Assembly (NCBI RefSeq): GCF_004345665.1
Contig: NZ_SLWR01000007.1
Span: forward strand, 62,001 to 126,000
Direction: 5' to 3'
From: Kribbella antiqua
Lineage (GTDB): Bacteria; Actinomycetota; Actinomycetes; Propionibacteriales; Kribbellaceae
DNA length: 64,000 bases
This document shows positions 51,284-57,945 of this stretch, in pieces; the stretch's first letter is position 1, and each line of letters begins with the position of its first letter. Below the pieces are notes generated by a model. It was not told the DNA's origin and did no database searches. It saw only the letters and a program-made list of their open reading frames with translations. The position numbers were made by a program, and so were the translations under genes.

Positions 51284-52304
51284 TCAACGCAAGCAACTCG
51301 TCGCGGCTGCTGACTCCTGTCTTGCGGTACGTCGAGCGCAGGTGATCGTTGACGGTCAGTACGGACAGACCGAGCCGACGCGCGATCTGCTTGGCCGCGA
51401 GACCAGCTCCGACGAGGTCCAGCACCTCGGCCTCGCGGTGCGTCAGGCCACACCAGGCAGCGAACGCCGGGAGCACCTGACTCACGTCTGCCGGCTGAAC
51501 GACGACGGTCACCTCCACCGGTTCCGCAGGTGTCCTGGTACCGCTGATGACCAGCCACCGACCGTCCCGCGTTCGGACCCGGGACAGCGCGTCCGTACGA
51601 CCGGCAGTCGCTGCCTGGGCCACCTCATAGACCACCCGGCTTGCGTCGTCGACAGTCACGCCCGCAGGACCTCCGGACGTCAGATCTCCCAGCCAGCACT
51701 CCGCCTCCGGACTCACGCTGAGGAGCCGCCCTGCGCGCCCCACCAGGATCGCTCCGGCAGGCCGTGCCTCGTGTTGGCCGTCAGTACGGCGTACTTGGTG
51801 TCGCCGGAGCGCAGCACACAACGGATCCGCGAGCTCGGCCGCCACGGCGGCGTCCGCGTCGGTGAACGGCTGCCACCTGGAGTCGCGGAACAGCGACAGT
51901 GCGCCCCAGTACTGATGTCCGTCGACCAGCGCCAGCCGGAGCTCCGACAGATAGCCCTCGGGACGCAGGATCTCGTGCAGCCGAGGACTCGGCGGCTCCG
52001 GTACGGCGTGCAGCGCGAGTACACCCGCATGTCCGGGCCGCCGGATCAGCTCGGTGTAGCGGTTGAAGTCCAGCTCCATCGTCTCGTTGTGCACCAGCCG
52101 CTCGGTCGGCACCGTGAGCCCGTGCTGAGAAAACATCGCACACCGCAGACCGGTCACCGGGTCGACTGCGAACAGGCAGTAGCCGTCGAAGCCGACAGCG
52201 TGGTGCACCGACCGCATCACGGCGTCCGCGAACGGGCCGCCAGGCAGACTCTCCTGCGCGGTCTCCGCGATCTCCCACCTCGCGGTGCGGATGGTATCCC
52301 CCAT
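51276..52304 (-). CDS. LuxR-family transcriptional regulator
   Basis: A 342-aa regulator. ATG 52304 (MGDTIRTARWEIAE) is chosen; the frame is open to 52388 and ATG 52331 is possible. Residues 1-270 contain a GAF-like/PAS-like sensory region (FADAVMRSVHHAVGFDGYCLFAVDPVTGLRC) and the last 65 residues carry the LuxR HTH (LTHREAEVLDLVGAGLAAKQIARRLGLSVLTVNDHLRSTYRKTGVSSRDELLAL). Neither a receiver domain nor an AAA domain is present, so it likely senses a small ligand directly. Target unknown. Confidence 0.88.
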   Translation of the reverse strand: MGDTIRTARWEIAETAQESLPGGPFADAVMRSVHHAVGFDGYCLFAVDPVTGLRCAMFSQHGLTVPTERLVHNETMELDFNRYTELIRRPGHAGVLALHAVPEPPSPRLHEILRPEGYLSELRLALVDGHQYWGALSLFRDSRWQPFTDADAAVAAELADPLCAALRRHQVRRTDGQHEARPAGAILVGRAGRLLSVSPEAECWLGDLTSGGPAGVTVDDASRVVYEVAQAATAGRTDALSRVRTRDGRWLVISGTRTPAEPVEVTVVVQPADVSQVLPAFAAWCGLTHREAEVLDLVGAGLAAKQIARRLGLSVLTVNDHLRSTYRKTGVSSRDELLALTS

Positions 52305-52405
52305 CCATTCATGGTGGCAGTCCGGCGACATCCCGAGAAGTGGGGAGTGCAGAGCGCGGTGCCGGGCGCCGACACTGCCGGTAGTCAAAAGGATGAGGGG
52401 GAGCC

Positions 52406-53320
52406 ATGAGACTGCTCTGGCTGCCGTTGGCCGCCGTACTGGCGATCATCTCGGCACCGACAGCGCAAGCGACGACACCTGGGGTCAACGGCCGAATCGT
52501 GTACTCCGCTGAGACCAGTGCGGGTCTGCAGCTCTTCACAGTCCGTCCGGATGGCAGCGACGTACGGCAGCTGACCTCGGTCGAGGGCGACGCGGCCCAC
52601 GCGGACTGGTCGCCGGACGGGCGGCGGCTGGTCTTCGAGTTCGGCAGTGAGACGCACGCCGGAGTCATGCTGATCAACCGGGACGGGACCGGGCTGCGCG
52701 ACCTGACGCCCACTGGGTTCCAGGGCAACCCGTCGTTCACTCCTGATGGCAAGAAGATCGTCTTCGACTCCGATGAGGGCATCGCGATCATGCGCGCCGA
52801 CGGCAGCGGCCGGCGGCAGCTGACCAGCACCCCGTTCCCAGGCACCGGCTACGACACCGACGCCAACGTGTCACCGGACGGGAAGTACATCACCTTCGTC
52901 CGGGTCAAGGTGCCCGACAAGGAGCACGCTCTGTTCTCGATGCGGATCGATGGCAGCGGCGTTCGCCAGTTGACGTCGTACTCGCTGGATGTGGGGGTCA
53001 AGCACGACTGGGCTCCGGACGGGTCGCGGATCGCGATCATCGCGAACGCCGACCACCAGCCACCGGGTACGTCGGCCAACGTCGCCACGATCCGCCCGAA
53101 CGGCACCGGACTGCGGATGCTCACGCACTACACGGGCGGTGAGGTCAATGCGCTGACCGGGTCGTACTCACCGGATGGGCGCTGGATCGTCTACCGCCTC
53201 GAGAACCACGGCAAGTACTCCATCGCCAAGCTCCCGGCCACAGGCCACGGCTGCTCCCAGACCATCCTCTCCCTGCCGGTCGCCCCACGCTTCATCGACT
53301 GGGGTCCACGAACCTGGTGA
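52406..53320 (+). CDS. Secreted TolB-like beta-propeller protein
   Basis: A 304-aa exported protein. ATG 52406 follows GGGGGAG; residues 1-23 are a signal peptide (LLWLPLAAVLAIISAPTAQA). Five to six TolB/PD40 blades follow, each with the xxxSPDGxxIxFxS-type strand (DWSPDGRRLVFEF, SFTPDGKKIVFDS, NVSPDGKYITFVR, DWAPDGSRIAIIA, SYSPDGRWIVYRL) and interleaved RPDGS/RADGS-RQLT turns. This fold usually mediates protein contacts or caps an enzyme; no catalytic domain is attached. Function unknown. Confidence 0.88.
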   Translation: MRLLWLPLAAVLAIISAPTAQATTPGVNGRIVYSAETSAGLQLFTVRPDGSDVRQLTSVEGDAAHADWSPDGRRLVFEFGSETHAGVMLINRDGTGLRDLTPTGFQGNPSFTPDGKKIVFDSDEGIAIMRADGSGRRQLTSTPFPGTGYDTDANVSPDGKYITFVRVKVPDKEHALFSMRIDGSGVRQLTSYSLDVGVKHDWAPDGSRIAIIANADHQPPGTSANVATIRPNGTGLRMLTHYTGGEVNALTGSYSPDGRWIVYRLENHGKYSIAKLPATGHGCSQTILSLPVAPRFIDWGPRTW

Positions 53321-53334
53321 TCTAGGTTGCGTGT

Positions 53335-54357
53335 ATGCGTGGGGTTGACTGTGTGGGCGCGTTGATTCGGGATGAGCAGTGCCGGGTTTATGTGCAGCGG
53401 CGTACGGCGGAGCGGCGGTTGCTGCCTGGGATCTGGGACATCGTCGGGGGACACCTCGAGACGGGCGAGACGCCGGAGCAGGCGCTGGCTCGTGAGGTCG
53501 AGGAGGAGACCGGGTGGAAGGTCCGCGACATCGTGTGGACCGTCTCCGACTGGGAGTGGGAGCACGAAGGCCGCGTACGGCGTGAGCTCGACTACCTGAT
53601 CGCGGTCGACGGGGACCTGAGCCGGCCGCGGCTCGAGGAGGGCAAGCACGACGCGGCTGCGTGGGTCGGCCCGGACGACCTCGAGCTGCTGATGGTGAAC
53701 CGCACGGACGGCGACCGGCGGCTGCGGGACATCGTGGCGCACGCGGTCCGGACCCGCTTCACCGACCGGCTCCGCCTCGAACCACTCACAGGTCCAGGCG
53801 AGGTCCTGCCCGGACACGCGGCGGACCTGGTCGCGCTGCATGCCGACCCACGGGTCGCTCACTGGTACGCCGAGACCTTGTCCGAGGACGACGCCGTACG
53901 GCGTGCTACCCAGGCTCAGGCCCATTGGGAAGCCGACGGCGTGAGCAAGTGGATGGCATACGAGCGCGAGAGCGGAGTGCTGGCCGGACGCGGTGGCTTA
54001 TCCCGGATGCCGGCCGACGGCACGGTGACTGCGGCCATCAGCGAGTTGGCCGGACCGGACTGGGCGACCGACCGGCTGGAGCTCGGGTGGGCGCTGGTCG
54101 CGTCGGCCCGTGGTCGCGGACTCGCGACCGAGATCGGGCGGGCAGGACTGGAGTTCGCGTTCCGCACGCTGGCGGCTCAGGCAGTGATCGCGTTCACCGA
54201 GCGGCACAACTTCGCCTCCCGCGCGGTGATGGAGCGTCTCGGGATGACGTATGCCGGAGAGATCAGGACCGAGGGTTTGGTCGAGGGGTCCGACGAGGTC
54301 CGCCCGGACGCTCCTTTCGCCGTCTACGTGACCACTGGACCTCAAGCGGACATCTAA
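53335..54357 (+). CDS. NUDIX hydrolase fused to a GNAT acetyltransferase
   Basis: A 340-aa two-domain enzyme. The N-terminal NUDIX domain carries a complete box, GHLETGETPEQALAREVEEETGW (G-x5-E-x7-REVEEETG, residues about 39-60), and hydrolyses nucleoside diphosphate derivatives. From about residue 150 a RimJ/RimL-type GNAT follows (LRLEPLTGPGEVLPGHAADLVALHADPRVAHWYA, then LGWALVASARGRGLATEIGRAGLEFAF and FASRAVMERLGMTYAGE). The two halves join without a frame change. Physical fusion suggests linked reactions on one substrate or simply co-expression. It overlaps the converging MarR gene by 4 bp. Confidence 0.9.
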   Translation: MRGVDCVGALIRDEQCRVYVQRRTAERRLLPGIWDIVGGHLETGETPEQALAREVEEETGWKVRDIVWTVSDWEWEHEGRVRRELDYLIAVDGDLSRPRLEEGKHDAAAWVGPDDLELLMVNRTDGDRRLRDIVAHAVRTRFTDRLRLEPLTGPGEVLPGHAADLVALHADPRVAHWYAETLSEDDAVRRATQAQAHWEADGVSKWMAYERESGVLAGRGGLSRMPADGTVTAAISELAGPDWATDRLELGWALVASARGRGLATEIGRAGLEFAFRTLAAQAVIAFTERHNFASRAVMERLGMTYAGEIRTEGLVEGSDEVRPDAPFAVYVTTGPQADI

Positions 54358-54827
54358 CGGTCCAAGCCGGTCAGGAAGCGGGTCAACAGGTCCGCGAAGG
54401 TCTGCCTCTCGTCGTCGGTCCAGCCATCCATGGCGGCGGCGAAGCGCTCCCGGCGGTAGGTGTGCACCCAATCGAGCTGCCGGCGGCCGTCCGCGGTCAG
54501 GACCAGGGTCGTACGACGCCCGTCCTGCTGGTCAGCCTCACGTCGTACCAGGCCTGCTGTCACCGCGGCGGCTACCAACTTGCTCGCCCGTGGCTGGTCG
54601 ACGCCGAGGGCCGCCGCGACTCCGTTGACGCCGAGTGCGTCCGGCTCGGCCGCCTCGATCGCGTCGAGGACCTCCTGGACCGGGTCGGGTCCGCCTGCCT
54701 GCACGGCGAAGGTACGACGGGTCTGGCGGCGGCGGATGGTGATCATCGCCGTTTCCACCGCGGCCACCGGGTCAGGCTTGTCCACAACCGCTCCCTTGTC
54801 CACAACCCGCTCGGGATATATGTTCAT
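54354..54827 (-). CDS. MarR-family regulator (head-to-head partner)
   Basis: A 157-aa winged-helix protein from ATG 54827 (ATG 54833 also in frame). Core: DPVQEVLDAIEAAEPDALGVNGVAAALGVDQPRASKLVAAAVTAGLVRREADQQDGRRTTLVLTADGRRQL. No ribosome site is visible. A TATACA on the minus strand (54833-54838) lies 5 nt upstream of the ATG, so a leaderless transcript is likely. The 5' end abuts or overlaps that of the opposite MarR-like gene, and the palindrome TGACAT-N4-ATGTCA covers both starts. Confidence 0.85.
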   Translation of the reverse strand: MNIYPERVVDKGAVVDKPDPVAAVETAMITIRRRQTRRTFAVQAGGPDPVQEVLDAIEAAEPDALGVNGVAAALGVDQPRASKLVAAAVTAGLVRREADQQDGRRTTLVLTADGRRQLDWVHTYRRERFAAAMDGWTDDERQTFADLLTRFLTGLDR

Positions 54828-54843
54828 TGACATGTATATGTCA
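54828..54843. promoter_or_regulatory. Palindrome over two divergent start codons
   Basis: TGACAT (54828-54833)-GTAT-ATGTCA (54838-54843), perfect 6+6 arms. It includes start codons of the plus-strand gene and borders the minus-strand start, and overlaps the predicted -10 of each. Probable MarR operator. Confidence 0.65.
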
Positions 54844-55227
54844 GATGACAACAAGCCTATCGGGTGGTGGCTGAAGGAGGTGGACCGGCTGCTGGAGGCG
54901 TCGTTCGAGCAGGTCCTCGCGGCGGACGGGCTGAACCGTCGCCAGTGGCAGGCGCTGAACGCAGCCGCCGGACCTGACTCGATCGCCACCGCACTCGCGC
55001 CGTTCCTGACCGGTGATCCCGCGGAGCTCGCCACGGTCACAGACCCCTTGGTTGCGCGCGGCTGGCTCGATGGCGAGCGACTCACGGACGAGGGCCGGGC
55101 AGCGCTCACGGCGCTGACGGAGAAGGTCCAGCTCCAGCGCCGGCGGGTCACGTCGGGCGTCTCCGACGAGGAGTACGTCGCGGCGATCGGCGTACTCCGG
55201 CAAATGGCTCAGAACCTCGTCGACTGA
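54832..55227 (+). CDS. MarR-like winged-helix protein (head-to-head partner)
   Basis: A 131-aa protein from ATG 54832 (ATG 54838 and 54820 are in frame alternatives). KPIGWWLKEVDRLLEASFEQVLAADGLNRRQWQALNAAA is the first part of a MarR fold and LVARGWLDGERLTDEGRAALTALTEKV is the wing and following helix. The recognition helix region (ATALAPFLTGDPAELATVTDPL) is short and poorly conserved. An upstream GATATA/TATATG (54815-54822) would give a start point near ATG 54832, so it also appears leaderless. It may be a small MarR-type sensor or a partner of the divergent regulator. Confidence 0.75.
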   Translation: MYMSDDNKPIGWWLKEVDRLLEASFEQVLAADGLNRRQWQALNAAAGPDSIATALAPFLTGDPAELATVTDPLVARGWLDGERLTDEGRAALTALTEKVQLQRRRVTSGVSDEEYVAAIGVLRQMAQNLVD

Positions 55228-55258
55228 TCACCTCGTGTGACCAGTGGGCCAGAAATGG

Positions 55259-55301
55259 CTCCGCTGTGTGACCACCCAGGCGCGGTGGTCACACAGCGGA
55301 G
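55259..55301. terminator. 17-bp perfect hairpin after the MarR-like gene
   Basis: CTCCGCTGTGTGACCAC (55259-55275) and GTGGTCACACAGCGGAG (55285-55301) pair perfectly around a 9-nt loop, 31 bp after the stop. It can terminate the plus-strand gene and is also the first hairpin of the array described next. Confidence 0.65.
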
Positions 55302-55320
55302 GCCGGCCACCTCGACGGGG

Positions 55321-55617
55321 GTGGCTCCTGGTGAGGTGTCAGGAGCCACACGGTGTCCTACCGCCCAGGACACGTGCCCCGGTCTGGCCCGAGGTGTCGG
55401 CCAGGAGGTGGTTTGGAACGGCTGGGCGGCGGCGATACAGGGAACTCAACCGCCAAGCCCAGCCGGGTCGGTGGGCGGTGCGGTCCGGAGTTGAGGAGGA
55501 CTCCGGACCGCACCTGGGTTTCGTCCGGTGCTGAGGATTGCTCCGGACCTTCCAGATGCTGCTCCTGGACGTGAGGAGACTCCAGGTGCAGCGGTACCGG
55601 GTCTGAGGAGGACCCGG
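55321..55617. other. Array of consecutive hairpins with GAGG loops (candidate structured RNA)
   Basis: Eight further stem-loops follow in 300 bp with no gene: 55321-55349 (10-bp stem, loop GTGAGGTGT), 55353-55373 (7 bp), 55384-55404 (6 bp, loop CGAGGTGTC), 55419-55465 (9 bp), 55477-55514 (14 bp, loop TTGAGGAGGA), 55523-55548 (loop with TGAGGA), 55560-55590 (9 bp with a mismatch, loop CGTGAGGAGAC) and 55597-55617 (7 bp, loop TGAGGAG). Stems differ in sequence but are paired; the loop word is kept in six of eight. Transcribed leftward the loops read CCTC/TCCTCA, complementary to ribosome-binding sites. Strand and transcription are unknown. This is the content of the 404-bp gap 55228-55631. Confidence 0.6.
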
Positions 55618-55631
55618 AAGCTTCAGGTTGC

Positions 55632-55820
55632 TCAGTCGGTGCTGTCGAGTGGACCGAGTACGTCGTTGGTGACCCGGAGACCGGCGAAACGCCTCCGCAT
55701 CGCCTGCTCGTAGCGGGCCGCCAGGGGCGCCTCCGCGACGTACTGCGCGATCACATGCTCGCCGAACCAGACCCGCACCCTGCGCCGGTGCTGCCTCGAC
55801 GTCATCTCCGCGATGGTCAC
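55632..55820 (-). CDS. Small hypothetical protein, 62 aa
   Basis: A short protein, ATG 55820, with helical, coding-like composition (VWFGEHVIAQYVAEAPLAARYEQAMRRRFAGLRV). An AGAGG lies about 7 nt before the ATG. It is divergent from the HTH regulator at 56036, across a 215-bp region with five 11-bp repeats, and reads toward the hairpin array. No family recognised; a partner of the divergent regulator is possible. Confidence 0.55.
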   Translation of the reverse strand: MTIAEMTSRQHRRRVRVWFGEHVIAQYVAEAPLAARYEQAMRRRFAGLRVTNDVLGPLDSTD

Positions 55821-55912
55821 TACCTCTCACCCCGTAACTCTCAGGCCTTGCAACCAGTTGGACTTACTGGTTGTCATGGCAGTAATGGTGCACGAGCCCA
55901 ACGTGACCGCTC

Positions 55913-55967
55913 TAGGACCTGGACCGGACCTTTGCCGGACCTCTTCCGGACCTCTCGCGGACATCTG
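55913..55967. repeat. Five 11-bp direct repeats (helically phased boxes)
   Basis: Copies at 55913 (TAGGACCTGGA), 55924 (CCGGACCTTTG), 55935 (CCGGACCTCTT), 55946 (CCGGACCTCTC) and 55957 (GCGGACATCTG), exactly 11 bp apart. They lie 69 bp before the HTH regulator gene and between two divergent genes. Probable cooperative operator. Confidence 0.75.
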
Positions 55968-56035
55968 GGGGACAGCACCTTGTCGTGGGGCATTCAGTCG
56001 AGACAACGTCTGAACTGACGTGAACGGGAGGAACG

Positions 56036-57331
56036 ATGGCGGGTAGGTACACGCCAAAGACGGTCCTGGCGCACCTGATCCAGCGCCGGAACCAGACCTA
56101 CTCCGAGATCGTCGCCGAGTTCGTCGAGCTGGGTGGAACCATCACCGAGCGGCACCTGCGGCGCCTCGCATCGGGCGAGCGCGCAGGGACCACTCCTCAG
56201 ACCCGGCGCACCCTGCAACGCATGTTCGGCAAGCCGGTCGAGGAGCTCCTCGCCCCGTACGTCCCCGAGCAGGCCGCCCAGGTGGTGCCGGCACCTGCCG
56301 CGAGTGGACGGATCACGACAGGTACTGAGATGGAGGTTCTCGACATGGCTGCCAGCCGAGCGAGGGCGTTTGCCCTCGCGGCCCAGTCCGGTCTCGGAAG
56401 CGAGGCCATGGAACAGGTGTACGACGACGTGCGCCACGTCGCGAAGGCATACCCGCAGCGCCCGCTGCCGGAGATCCTCGGCCAGCTGGTCGAGACCCAG
56501 GATCTGGTCTTCGCCCTGCTGGAGAGCCGGCAACGTCCGGAGCACCTGCGGCAGCTGTACTTCCTCGGCGGTGTCACCGGCGGTCTGCTCGCCAAGGCAT
56601 CGCACGACCTCGGCAACCCCCACGCCGCCCTGACCCAGGCGCGGACAGCATTCCTGTGCGCCGACAACGCCGACCACCACGGCCTGCGCGCCTGGGTGCG
56701 CGGCCTCCAGTCGCTGGTCTCCTACTGGGCCGGCAACCCGCACGACTCCGTCCGCTACGCGCAGCTCGGCGCCGGCTACGCCGAGCAGGCGAACAGCACC
56801 ACCAGCGTGTGGCTCCCGGTGAGCGAAGCCCGGGCCTGGGCCGCGCTGGGCAACCCCGAGGCCACCCGGCACGCGCTGCAGCGCGCCGAGGACGCCTGGA
56901 ACTCGGTCCGCAACGACGACCTCGACGAGATGGGCGGCCTGTGCACCTTCGGCCGCAACCGGCAGCTGTACTACGCCGCCGACGCGCTCGCTTGGCTGCC
57001 CGGTGAAGTGGAGCAGGCCGAGCGGTACTCCAGCCAGGCAGTCGACGCCTACACAGACATGAACCACCCGGAGTGGGCCTTCGGCGACGCCGCCGGCAGC
57101 CAGGCCGCGATGGCCATCACCCGGATCGCGAGCGGCGAGCTGGACGGGGCTGCCGACGCGATCGCGCCTGTGCTGGGCCTGCCGGCCGAGCGCCGGATCA
57201 ACGGCGTGGTGCACTCGGCCCGCCGGGTCCACCAGGCGCTGCGGCAGTCCGGGAACGCGGACAACGCCCGCGAGTTGCAGGAAGAGATCGAGATGTTCAC
57301 CCGGACCCCGATGCAGACGTTCCCCCGGTAG
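56036..57331 (+). CDS. HTH regulator with helical-repeat (TPR-like) domain
   Basis: A 431-aa protein, ATG 56036, preceded by GGGAGGAACG. Residues 1-75 contain an HTH (LIQRRNQTYSEIVAEFVELGGTITERHLRRLASGERAGTTPQTRRTLQRMFG). From about 100 to 425 the protein is a series of paired helices resembling TPRs (FLGGVTGGLLAKASHDLGNPHAALTQARTAFLCADNADHHGLRAWVRGLQSLVSYWAGN, ARAWAALGNPEATRHALQRAEDAW). This architecture is common among actinobacterial regulators of development and secondary metabolism. The five 11-bp repeats upstream are likely autoregulatory sites. The GNAT gene follows 9 bp after the stop. Confidence 0.85.
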   Translation: MAGRYTPKTVLAHLIQRRNQTYSEIVAEFVELGGTITERHLRRLASGERAGTTPQTRRTLQRMFGKPVEELLAPYVPEQAAQVVPAPAASGRITTGTEMEVLDMAASRARAFALAAQSGLGSEAMEQVYDDVRHVAKAYPQRPLPEILGQLVETQDLVFALLESRQRPEHLRQLYFLGGVTGGLLAKASHDLGNPHAALTQARTAFLCADNADHHGLRAWVRGLQSLVSYWAGNPHDSVRYAQLGAGYAEQANSTTSVWLPVSEARAWAALGNPEATRHALQRAEDAWNSVRNDDLDEMGGLCTFGRNRQLYYAADALAWLPGEVEQAERYSSQAVDAYTDMNHPEWAFGDAAGSQAAMAITRIASGELDGAADAIAPVLGLPAERRINGVVHSARRVHQALRQSGNADNARELQEEIEMFTRTPMQTFPR

Positions 57332-57340
57332 CCTGCGCCA

Positions 57341-57874
57341 ATGGATCCACTGTCCGGTGAACTGACCACGCTGCGCGAGTTCCGGACATCCGATCTCGAG
57401 GACTACCTGGCCATCGTCGGCGACGACCGGGTGACGGCGTGGCTGTCGTTCGACAGCCGCGACCGGGCCGAGGCCGAGAAGGCGCTGACCGCGATCGTCG
57501 AGCGCTCAATGCAGGAGGACCGGCCGGACTACCTGCTCGCCGTCACCCGCCGGGACGGCGACAGCGTGGTCGGCTTCGCCCGGCTCGGGCCGACCGGGGT
57601 CAAGGCCGCCCACCTCGGCTACGCGATCAACGCGGACCACTGGGGTCGTGGCTACGCCACCGACGCGTCCCGCGTGATGCTGCGGCTGGCCTTCGGCACT
57701 CTCGGCCTGCACCGGGTCAGCGCGGCCATCGGCCCGGAGAACAAACCCTCCATCACCGTGGTCAAGCACCTCGGCTTCAGCTACGAGGGCCACATCCGCC
57801 ACCACGTCTTCACCAACGGCGACTGGCGCGACTCCCTGCTCTACTCGATCCTGGAGCACGAATACTCCGGCTGA
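57341..57874 (+). CDS. RimJ/RimL-type GNAT acetyltransferase
   Basis: A 177-aa acetyltransferase of the ribosomal-protein-alanine/spermidine type. Motifs: LTTLREFRTSDLEDYLAIVGDDRVTAWLSF, the CoA-binding YAINADHWGRGYATDASRVMLRLAF, and GLHRVSAAIGPENKPSITVVKHLGFSYEGHIRHHVFTNGDWRDSLLYSIL. It starts 9 bp after the HTH regulator and is probably co-transcribed. The true substrate (protein N-terminus, antibiotic or polyamine) is unknown. Confidence 0.92.
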   Translation: MDPLSGELTTLREFRTSDLEDYLAIVGDDRVTAWLSFDSRDRAEAEKALTAIVERSMQEDRPDYLLAVTRRDGDSVVGFARLGPTGVKAAHLGYAINADHWGRGYATDASRVMLRLAFGTLGLHRVSAAIGPENKPSITVVKHLGFSYEGHIRHHVFTNGDWRDSLLYSILEHEYSG

Positions 57875-57945
57875 GCGCCAAACGTTCATCCGCTGGTCGA
57901 CTGAAGCCTTGACTTCATTTGTCAGGACCAGCAAATTTGCTCGTC

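Noticed and set aside
55237..55830. Several short open frames on both strands through the hairpin array (for example 55237-55494 plus and 55339-55830 minus).
   Set aside because: They lack ribosome sites and coding-like composition and cross several perfect stems; only 55632-55820 minus looks like protein.
57931..57940. GCAAATTTGC palindrome before the PHP-domain gene as a separate operator.
   Set aside because: A 10-bp palindrome with no second copy or adjacent regulator is too weak; it is mentioned only in the gene entry.
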